From Tieghemiomyces parasiticus (taxonomy: Eukaryota > Kickxellomycota > Dimargaritomycetes > Dimargaritales > Dimargaritaceae): a stretch of DNA of 13,608 nt. The notes beneath the pieces are model-generated. The model was not told the origin of the DNA. It saw nothing but the letters and a program-made list of their open reading frames with translations, and did no database searches. The stretch lies in assembly GCA_027575765.1 (NCBI GenBank), contig JANBPT010001140.1, positions 1 to 13,608 on the forward strand, given 5' to 3'. Positions 7,501-13,608 of the stretch are shown here, one piece after another (position 1 is the first letter of the stretch; every line of letters begins with the position of its first letter). A program made the position numbers and the translations under genes.

Positions 7501-8688
7501 AGCGATCAGATTCCCCGAAGCCGGTGGGGGTGGTGGCGGCGGTGGCGGCGGCGGAGGGGCACGGGAGCGAGAACGATCAGAATGGTCCGAAGGGCGGTAG
7601 GAATCGATGCGACGCCGGTCAGACGAGGATTTTTGTCGGTCACCGCGTCCGCCGCGAGACGTGCGATTACTACTGGTTTGACCGCTGCCGGACGTGGTGG
7701 ACACTTCCGGGGACCCCCGTGCTAACCGCGGGTCCGAAGTCGAAGGACGGCCCCGTGGGTCACTGACTACCTTACGGGACCCCTCCCCATTATCAAGTCG
7801 CGAGCGTCGGCTGGAGCTACTGGTGACCGTGGCTTGAGCTCGCGAAGAGGAGGGATGACTGGCGGGGGAGGCGAGTGACCGTGGGTCTAACCGCGAGGAA
7901 CCGTGCTCGAATTGTGATCCCCACGGTAATGACGATAAGGGTAGGGGTAGCTGTGCCGGTAGGGCCTGGGCAGACCTATCCGGGACCTGTGAGCCGCCCG
8001 CAGGAGCCGCCCCCGGCAACGATGCCCGGTTAGCACGTTTGTTCTTAACGCTGTTTTTCTTGGTCATTTTCTTGACGAGGGCGAGCAATTCCTGTTCCAA
8101 TCGATCATCGGGGATATTCCCCAGGACGGCAAATGCGAGTTTACCACCGATACTATGATTGGTATTGATGGACCGCACGGCCTCACCGGCTACCAACGGG
8201 CTTCGCACGTAAACCTGGGCAATGTACATAGCCTTGGACGGTATAGACCGACGACTGATTTCGTAAATGGGGCCGAACGATTTAAGTTCCCGGTGAAGCA
8301 CGGCCGGGGTCATCACCCGGTCAAACGTGCCCAGGGTAAACCGGCCGTACTCGTCCACCTGGTCTAGCGGATAGCTCAGACAAATTTCGAGGTTCAGGTC
8401 GGCGAACGGTGTAAAATTGACGTGGTCCAGGAGCTGCATGGCCATCCGGTCGTCCGGGCACACCAACCAAAACGGGTGTCGTTTCGTCGGGTCGTTGGGC
8501 CGTGCCCCCGCCGTGGCTGCCGTCGCCAGTTGGCCACGCTCGTCCGCTGGGTGTGCCGCCACGATGCTTCCGCCCAGGTAGTACCGGATTTGCTCCAGCA
8601 TCGACCCCGGCGGCGCATCGTGGAGGTAGATAAAAGTACGCCGATGGTAGCGGTCTTTGAGGGTGGTAGGAATGGGCACCGTGGCCAT
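4512..8688 (-). CDS. RRM-like plus WD40-repeat protein (multi-exon)
   Basis: Reconstructed exons on the minus strand: 8688-5848, 5816-5517, (optional 5453-5409), 5269-5147, 4999-4953, 4811-4708, 4561-4512, giving 1154 residues, or 1169 with the optional exon. Residues about 16-105 and 115-190 have the beta-alpha-beta pattern of two RRMs (TFIYLHDAP and FTLGTFDRV as first strands), though aromatic RNP1 residues are poorly kept. KKMTKKNSVKNKR (206-218) looks like a nuclear-localisation signal. Residues 220-660 are disordered, Ser/Pro/Arg-rich, with DPR motifs at 268, 310, 319 and 479 and 12 prolines at 378-389. From about 660 a beta-propeller follows; clear blades are VAISPLNRNVMLTAKDGIFLWD (918-939), TASAWNPFREHLIATGDMDG with VWDIR (1010-1037), PVTRIQWSRR with GTVGLWN (1060-1087), and GPVNDFCFTGPDDAIVSVG with a final YWLPD (1105-1143). 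The start was chosen at M8688 (GCC-ATG-G) just before the RRM; the frame is open to 8910, but those 74 residues show no domain. The family is not identified; a nuclear RNA-linked role is inferred. Confidence 0.8.
4562..4707 (-). other. intron (146 nt), last of the RRM-WD40 gene
   Basis: The donor is CATT|GTAAGTGGC, the acceptor is GCTAACCATGCCCCAG, with a CTAAC branch site close to the acceptor. The phase is 1, and the split codon becomes Tyr in YWLPD. A second acceptor, GGCTGCCAG, 12 nt downstream is in the same frame and would remove four residues including the Trp. Confidence 0.65.
4812..4952 (-). other. intron (141 nt) of the RRM-WD40 gene
   Basis: The donor ACACAG|GTAAGTGGC is an almost perfect consensus. 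The acceptor is TTTCTTTACCCAG, and CTGAC-type branch candidates lie upstream. Joining across it is phase 2 and gives HSLHSGPVNDFCFTGPDD, a natural entry into a WD40 blade. Confidence 0.72.
5000..5146 (-). other. intron (147 nt) of the RRM-WD40 gene
   Basis: The donor is AATATG|GTAAGCC directly after the GLWN blade end. The acceptor is TTTTAACTACCAG, and CTAAC lies further upstream. It is phase 0. The following exon (4999-4953) is only 47 nt. Confidence 0.65.
5270..5516 (-). other. intron region (247 nt), possibly split by a 45-nt exon
   Basis: The donor is CAGTTG|GTAAGTGAC after VWDIRAMRRNFDEQL. The acceptor is TTTTCCTTTTTCGTAG before ARSLFVSTPS. Both ends are phase 0. Inside, TTTTGCAG ending at 5454 and GTATGC starting at 5408 could bound a 45-nt phase-0 exon (5453-5409, SVMGDGMTGRELAGV), giving introns of 63 and 139 nt. 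Reading straight through instead ends at a TAA at 5351-5349 and would lose the last blades. Confidence 0.6.
5817..5847 (-). other. very short intron (31 nt) of the RRM-WD40 gene
   Basis: The WD40 frame ends at LRDLTT and resumes in another frame at GIGVRSKAPTLE. The bridge is a 31-nt segment with donor ACG|GTAAATATG and acceptor GATAATCCTAG, phase 0 on both sides. An alternative acceptor, CTCAAAG ending at 5796, would give 52 nt, also in frame, but AAG is a poor acceptor. Confidence 0.65.
7522..7557 (-). repeat. proline codon run (12 consecutive CCN)
   Basis: Twelve proline codons using CCG, CCA, CCC and CCT in mixed order code for residues 378-389 of the RRM-WD40 protein. The codon mixture shows that the run is kept at protein level rather than by recent slippage of a pure repeat. 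Poly-proline of this length can bind profilin, SH3 or WW domains. Confidence 0.9.
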
Positions 8689-9282
8689 GGCTTGGATGCG
8701 GAGCTGGAGGGGGGAGGAGTTGGAAACTCGCCTTTTAACAAAGAAGCAGACTACGTGAGGGTGGGGGGAAATGAGGCCGTGTGGAACGGACAAATGGTGG
8801 GTGTTATCCTCATGCGGGGTAAGCCGTATGGCGAGTGAGAGGCAACATGAGCTCTTCAGAGGGAAGGGATCGGTCGAACCGGCTGCGCGTCTTGCGAAAT
8901 CAGAAGGCAAATTTCCGCTGACAGTGTGGCTGGCGACGCATACACGCCAGATAGGCTCACCTGTGTAGGGCCCGAATTGGAAGCCAGCGGCGCCACGCCC
9001 GGTGGGTCAGGCGCCTCTAATTGCCACCTTTAGAGGCAGTAGAATGCAACCCGCCCCACGTCACCAGATAATAAGGGCCGACAGCTCCATCATAAAACGT
9101 GGCATATAAAATGGATAATGTTTTAATACAGTACATGAAGGGGTTATAACATTGGTTATAAGGGTAATGTAGATGAATATGGGGTGGTAAGATGCCAAAA
9201 CCAACACGAACAGTAAAAGGTCAGTGAACCTATGCAACATATTAAAAAGCGTTATTCAATGGCTTGGGACCATCACTTCATT
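8689..9282. other. intergenic region between the two large minus-strand genes
   Basis: It holds the 3' end of the PX/PB1 gene and the promoter and leader of the RRM-WD40 gene. ATTAAA on the minus strand (9127-9122), about 155 nt after the stop at 9283, is a possible poly(A) signal. CACAG|GTGAGC on the minus strand at about 8960 is a strong donor and might mark a 5'-UTR intron of the RRM-WD40 gene, but I cannot fix an acceptor. A TATAAAA at about 9106 reads on the plus strand, where no gene follows. The 8-bp stem-loop at 9013-9037 is listed separately. Confidence 0.45.
9013..9037. other. 8-bp stem-loop in the intergenic region
   Basis: GCCTCTAA (9013-9020) and TTAGAGGC (9030-9037) form a perfect stem with a 9-base loop, about 250 bp after the PX/PB1 stop and 325 bp before the RRM-WD40 start. 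It may be an inverted binding site in the promoter; no T-run follows. Confidence 0.35.
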
Positions 9283-12200
9283 TCAAAATGTGGGGATACC
9301 GGTCATGGACGGCGACGGATGCACCGTCGCTGGGAAATACGACCCGGGGGCGGCCACTGCACCATCAGCAGGGTCGATAGCCCGAGGACCATCGGCGTTG
9401 CTCGCCACCAGAGAACTGGGGGCCGAAGGATCGGACGCCAGTCTTTCCATGGGGGTGGAGGCCAGGGACGACGACTGGATGGCTGAGTCGACGAGCTGAG
9501 TGGGGATGGTCATCAGCATGGCGTTGCGGCGGTTCTGTTCAAACATTTCGGTCGGGACGAGGTAGAGGACCAATTTTCCTACCGATTCACAACCGGCGGG
9601 GCTGCCGTCGGGTGAAAGGATGGCAGCGTTGGGCAGTCCCTGGTCAGCGGCAGCAGGGTTGAGCGGAGACACGGCCGAAGGGTTGCGGTGGCAGCCGGCG
9701 GCAATGAAGGTACGGAACTGGGATATGTCCAGACGCGGCTTGGGCAAGAGTGAGGGACGAGTGCTCACGGTACCATGGCGCGCCACTGGCGTCACGGACT
9801 GCTCAATAGACGCGCGGCGCCTCCGGCTGAACAGTGCCGAGGCCGACCGGGTTAGGGACTCACGCTTCGTCACGACCGGAGTGGGCCTGGTCAGCTGAAG
9901 CGGTTGGGGTTCCATGGCCGGGGTTGGCGGCGAGATGGGGCCCGGGGTCTTCGACTGAAACTCGTCGACGAGGCGCAGGGCCTCGCGCCATGAGGCGTTA
10001 CTGTCGATAATCTCAAATCGGTCCTCCCAAACGTAGGTCAAGGTCATGGTCTTCAGCTTGGCCAGCGGGAGGGCGCGAGCCTTTGCAAACTTGGTCACAA
10101 CCTTATCCCACAGCACCGAATACACGGCGGTACGTGGAACGGCGAGCAGGATCTTGGTCTCGTGGTTGAGGACCACCTTGATGTGCAACGTGTTGGCGTT
10201 GATGAGCCGGTTCTTGACGTTGTGATCTGCCTGCGGGGCGTCGGTGCTGTGGTGCATCCGGTTGAGGTGACGCTGGTGCATAATGAACATGGATTTAGAA
10301 AGGGTCGGGTGACGCCGCAGTGGGCCCGGCGTCGCCGCCGCCGCGGCGGTAGAGGGGGGTGGCGGAGGCAGGGATGCAGTCTCGGAGACTCGGGTGGGCG
10401 GTGAGACGGGGGACAGGGCGGTGGTGGTCGATTCGGCGGGGGCCTTGACGTGAAAGGTAGCCGGGGGTGGTTGCGGTACAGCTGGAGAGTCCAGGATAGC
10501 CATCGCAGCATCGCGCTGGGACCGGAGCGTTGAAGTCGACGCTGAGCGGATTAAAGTGGCCGGGCGCTTGCCACGTACAATCCCCGGGACCATGGAGATA
10601 CGGCCGAAACTGTGGTGCGCCAGGGCTTCACTATCGGAAAGGGGGTCCGCGTCACTCTCGGAACTGAGGGAGGCGTGACTAGAAGTGGTGACCTCGGTCG
10701 ACACGCCAAACGTTGGTGTAGTAACCTCCGTGCTGGAGGGGAACCGGGGCGCGGAGAGAGGGTGGGCGCCATTCAGAAGGTCCTTAATTTCTGGAGCCGG
10801 GATCGGCGCCGCGACATCCGTACCTGAGGCCTCGGCCCGCCGCTGCTCCTGTCTCTGACGCACAAGGTGCTTCGGATTCGGGGCCGACCGCAGGGTCACC
10901 GACATGATTGGGTGCGGCTTGGCCTGACGCTGACTGGCGACCCGACGGGCCAGGATTTGTAGGTCCCGGCGGGGCGGGCGGGCGGGAACAACGCGTGGCT
11001 CGCTACTCGAGCGGCAGAGCTCCGGTGGGGGTTCGACGGTTGCAGCGGTTATCGGTTCCGACACGACGGTCGGCAGGGCGGGTTCCGCTTCCTCAGCCAG
11101 GATCGACTCGAGTTGGAAGTTGTCGCCCTCGACAACGTGGCAGGAAATGTTACGCGGGCCGTTGTGAACGGCGTGCACAATTTCCTCTTCGGTTCGGGCC
11201 ACGCAACGTCTGGCCGACGGGGTGCGGTAGACCAGTACGAAGGACTGAATGAGCTGGGAGGCCTTACCTGCACGATCACCTCCCAAGGCGTGGAGGTGGC
11301 GCAGGATCGAGGTGTAGATTCGGCTGAACTCCATTGAAGTGGAGCGGGCGGCTTGGCGGGCCCGCGGGGAGGCCGGTTTGGTCAGCTCGGCGCGCAGGAG
11401 CGGTATGGTCATTAGGATGGTGCCATTGAGGTAGAACTTCAGCTGAATGGTATTATTCGACCGATCGCTCGTCGAGACCGAACGACTGAGCGGCACACGG
11501 CCGTCGAAGGTGGTGGCCGCGGCCCCGACGGGCGGTGACCGGGACCGCGGGGGGCTGCTGACCAGTCGGCCGATGGTGGTCTTGGTGCGACGGAGTAGGC
11601 TAAGCGGTGGAGGCGGCGTCGGCGGATTGCCACCGTCTGACCCAGGGGATTGCGGACGCGAAGGGGTTAGGACCCGTAGCGGCTTGCGTGAGCGGCCAGG
11701 GGCGTGGGTGACGCTACCGGTGGTATGCGAGCGGCGCACCATATTGGCCAGACGGCCGCGCATGATAGGCTCCTCGGCGGGCGGGGGAGAAACAGCCCGG
11801 GCCACAGGCGACAGTGGCTCCTCAGGAGCAACGATCATGGAGGGCATCCGAATTTCGTTGAGTTCTTGGGTGAGTTCCTGCATATCGCTCACGTGCTGAG
11901 TGACCAGCATCGAGGGTAGACGGGGAAGGGGCTTGATGTCCAGGTAGACAACAGAGGCCAGATTGGGGTCCATAGGCTGTGCAGGAGTGTCCGCAAACGG
12001 GACTGATCGGTCGGCTGGCAGCGGGGCCGGCGGGGTGGGTGCTTCCGGTTCAGACGGGGGAGTATTGAAGGTCTGGGTGAACTTGCGAGCCAGGGTGGTG
12101 CTGGCGAGACGGCGCAGGCCGCGAAACGATTTAGAAGCCTTGAGCGTGCGACTGGGCGCGGGCACCGGGGGCCGGGCGTCGGTCTCGTGGTTGTTAGCAT

Positions 12201-13014
12201 CATCATCGGTGGAGGACTCGTTGGAGTTTGCTCTAACCTGGCGAGTAGTCGCGGACCGGTGGGGCAGGGAACGACTGCGCCGCGGGCTCGGGCTAGCAGG
12301 CTGGACGGAGACCATGGCCTGTGGAACCAGGGCCGCGTCGGGCGAGCTTCTCCCGGGGCGGCGGAGGGAGGCGCTGTGCTGGATGATGGGCTGGGATTTG
12401 GTTGGGTGGAGGTACGGGATGCTTTTCAGCGAGGAACGTGGGCCATCGGTCTGCATAACGAAGGGCATAGGCATGGGGCCCATGGCAAAGTTGGGGCCCT
12501 TCTCCGGGGTAGGGATGTGGGAGTTGTTGGTGAGACTGTCGACATCACAGTACCATACGCCGAAAAATTCGCCGACGGTGCGGGATTCGCTGACCTGCTG
12601 GGGCCACTGCAGCAGACGAGTAAACAGATCGTCGAGCAGCTCAGATTTGCGCTGAGCGTCCCTGTCCTTGCTATGCAGCATCGAGCGCCGATCGGCTAGG
12701 CGGGGTAGGCTCTTAAGGAGGTCGAGACGGTCGGCAAACTCCTCGCCGAATTGGCGGTAGAAATGTAAAAAGTGGGTGAAGGTGCGCTGGATATAGTAGA
12801 CGGTGTCGAGATGCACGGTGGCTGGGTCAACCATATCCTTCTTGGGGTCGACCCAGACACGGGATCCCCGGGCGGCGGTCTCGTTGGAGGCCAGCGGGGT
12901 GACTTGGACTCGGAACCAGATCTCTTGGCTCGGCAGGCGCTTCCAATAGGTAACGACCTTGAGGTGGCTGATGCACGGGGCGTGCGTAACGGTCGGAAAG
13001 TAACCGCCGACCAT
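9283..13014 (-). CDS. PX domain protein with two PB1-like domains
   Basis: This is an intronless frame of 1243 residues. Residues about 13-160 are a PX domain: the RTFTHFLHFYRQF segment (77-89) matches the RRYSDF-type phosphoinositide pocket, LPRL (103-106) is the loop after it, and RKSELLDDLFTRLLQWPQQ...GEFFGVW (122-154) is the C-terminal helix pair. Residues about 522-630 (IQLKFYLNGTILMTIPL start, ISCHVVEG end) look like a diverged PB1. Residues 941-1018 are a better PB1, with the basic first strand TLHIKVVLNHETKILLAVP and an acidic OPCA-like stretch YVWEDRFEIIDSNASWREAL. The linkers are disordered, Ser/Pro/Arg-rich, with many RRxS/T sites (for example RRRRASIE at 1065). A short conserved-looking strand follows at 1147-1155. 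The start is ACC-ATG-G, the first ATG after an in-frame TAG at 13047-13045. PX plus PB1 recalls fungal Bem1/Scd2 and the phagocyte p40phox, but no SH3 domain is visible. The inferred role is a membrane-recruited polarity or oxidase-type scaffold. Confidence 0.9.
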   Translation of the reverse strand: MVGGYFPTVTHAPCISHLKVVTYWKRLPSQEIWFRVQVTPLASNETAARGSRVWVDPKKDMVDPATVHLDTVYYIQRTFTHFLHFYRQFGEEFADRLDLLKSLPRLADRRSMLHSKDRDAQRKSELLDDLFTRLLQWPQQVSESRTVGEFFGVWYCDVDSLTNNSHIPTPEKGPNFAMGPMPMPFVMQTDGPRSSLKSIPYLHPTKSQPIIQHSASLRRPGRSSPDAALVPQAMVSVQPASPSPRRSRSLPHRSATTRQVRANSNESSTDDDANNHETDARPPVPAPSRTLKASKSFRGLRRLASTTLARKFTQTFNTPPSEPEAPTPPAPLPADRSVPFADTPAQPMDPNLASVVYLDIKPLPRLPSMLVTQHVSDMQELTQELNEIRMPSMIVAPEEPLSPVARAVSPPPAEEPIMRGRLANMVRRSHTTGSVTHAPGRSRKPLRVLTPSRPQSPGSDGGNPPTPPPPLSLLRRTKTTIGRLVSSPPRSRSPPVGAAATTFDGRVPLSRSVSTSDRSNNTIQLKFYLNGTILMTIPLLRAELTKPASPRARQAARSTSMEFSRIYTSILRHLHALGGDRAGKASQLIQSFVLVYRTPSARRCVARTEEEIVHAVHNGPRNISCHVVEGDNFQLESILAEEAEPALPTVVSEPITAATVEPPPELCRSSSEPRVVPARPPRRDLQILARRVASQRQAKPHPIMSVTLRSAPNPKHLVRQRQEQRRAEASGTDVAAPIPAPEIKDLLNGAHPLSAPRFPSSTEVTTPTFGVSTEVTTSSHASLSSESDADPLSDSEALAHHSFGRISMVPGIVRGKRPATLIRSASTSTLRSQRDAAMAILDSPAVPQPPPATFHVKAPAESTTTALSPVSPPTRVSETASLPPPPPSTAAAAATPGPLRRHPTLSKSMFIMHQRHLNRMHHSTDAPQADHNVKNRLINANTLHIKVVLNHETKILLAVPRTAVYSVLWDKVVTKFAKARALPLAKLKTMTLTYVWEDRFEIIDSNASWREALRLVDEFQSKTPGPISPPTPAMEPQPLQLTRPTPVVTKRESLTRSASALFSRRRRASIEQSVTPVARHGTVSTRPSLLPKPRLDISQFRTFIAAGCHRNPSAVSPLNPAAADQGLPNAAILSPDGSPAGCESVGKLVLYLVPTEMFEQNRRNAMLMTIPTQLVDSAIQSSSLASTPMERLASDPSAPSSLVASNADGPRAIDPADGAVAAPGSYFPATVHPSPSMTGIPTF

Positions 13015-13608
13015 GGTGGGCAGGGGGCGCGGTGGTGGAGGTGGCTACGGCAGACGACGTGTGAGCGGTGAGGTACTCCAACGAGCTGTGGGGCGTGAGA
13101 ATAATGGAGTCTAAATGGGAGCCGAGGGGAGTTTAGGGAGGGGCGGCTCAGAAGCGGGTGCGAGGCTATGCTACAGTGAAAGCGGACTAGCAGTGTGGGG
13201 CTGGTCCTTCGGGTGAAAGCGGCTGGGAAGGTATTAAGATAGCGTGAAGGAGGGGGGGCGAACCAAAACAGAGCAAGCAACGACGACAGACTTTGATACA
13301 CACAAACGGGGTGAAGGCCACGACGACCGCAAGACAGGAAGGCGGTCACAAGAAAATAGGTCCAGGGGGGTTATACCTAGCGAGGACGGGGGAAATGTCG
13401 AGCCTATACCTGGTGGTGAGCAGAGTAATGGGAAGGCGTGTGTTGGGAGGAGGAATGAGGGAGTAAGAGAAGTGCGGCTAGAGTTGTGGTCGAGAAGCGT
13501 GGGTGGCTGATTATATATTAAATAAAGAAATATGAAATAGTCCCGGGAACTGCAACGGGCGAGTGGTAGTGGGAGAACCCGTAAGAACCAGGCTTCCACT
13601 GATAGGCA
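13015..13608. other. upstream region of the PX/PB1 gene
   Basis: This is the promoter and 5' leader on the minus strand; no other gene is seen. The leader is strongly pyrimidine-rich on the minus strand. TAATATATAA (minus strand, 13520-13511) is a TATA-like element, but about 500 bp from the start codon. A TTAATACCTTCCCAG stretch near 13225 resembles a splice acceptor, so a 5'-UTR intron is possible; no donor could be assigned. Confidence 0.4.

Noticed and set aside
8689..8910. 74-residue N-terminal extension of the RRM-WD40 frame
   Set aside because: There is no domain or consistent composition, and the ATG at 8688 has a better context and lies just before the RRM-like fold; most likely 5' leader.
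11963..12655. 230-codon plus-strand frame opposite the PX/PB1 gene, and similar long frames at 7360-7725 and 11447-11899
   Set aside because: They are shadows of GC-rich coding sequence on the other strand; the minus-strand frames carry the PX, PB1 and proline-rich features.
1..13608. tRNA, 5S rRNA, CRISPR, insertion sequence or phage features
   Set aside because: I looked for cloverleaf-like or 5S-like segments, regular spacer arrays and transposase-like frames and saw none that I could support.

Overview
The window looks like nuclear DNA of a fungus, most likely an early-diverging filamentous lineage. The evidence is a fungal-style PX/PB1 scaffold protein, an RRM plus WD40 protein whose 3' part is cut by spliceosomal introns (GTAAGT-type donors, CTAAC-like branch sites, YAG acceptors), A/G-NN-ATG start contexts, eukaryotic AATAAA signals and small secreted precursors, one of them with a dibasic processing site. 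Nothing looks bacterial, phage, organellar or CRISPR-like. The lineage is an inference; there is no taxonomic marker gene here.

Layout. Bases 1 to about 1350 form a low-coding block holding two diverged copies of one segment about 800 bp apart. Each copy carries three units of a 48-bp tandem repeat (core GGTGCACACGGGCAACGCTTC), then an AATAAA on the minus strand and a small stem-loop. A 51-codon minus-strand ORF with a hydrophobic leader (1382-1537) follows but is weak. Bases 1540-2530 hold a CT microsatellite and nothing convincing. On the plus strand, 2533-2790 encodes an 85-residue secreted precursor with two copies of GRGRVF[E/D]PENYGY behind a signal peptide and an Arg-Arg site. Further on, 4025-4180 encodes a 51-residue precursor with a signal peptide and a short, strongly cationic mature peptide. 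These two small genes are the most novel-looking part of the window.

On the minus strand, 8688-4512 is one gene of at least six exons. Exon 1 codes for 947 residues: two RRM-like folds, a basic nuclear-localisation-like stretch, a long disordered region with repeated DPR motifs and 12 consecutive prolines, and the start of a WD40-like propeller. The propeller continues through five small exons down to a stop at 4512, and this part is invisible if only long open frames are read. Upstream on the same strand, 13014-9283 is an intronless gene for a 1243-residue protein with an N-terminal PX domain and two PB1-like domains separated by disordered, Ser/Pro/Arg-rich linkers, presumably a membrane-phosphoinositide and PB1-partner scaffold.

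The two large genes are in tandem with 594 bp between them. The WD40 gene and the 4025 peptide gene converge with 331 bp between the stop codons. No operon-like or direct functional coupling can be shown. The large genes look like signalling and RNA/nuclear housekeeping, the two small ones like secreted signals or antimicrobial-type peptides.
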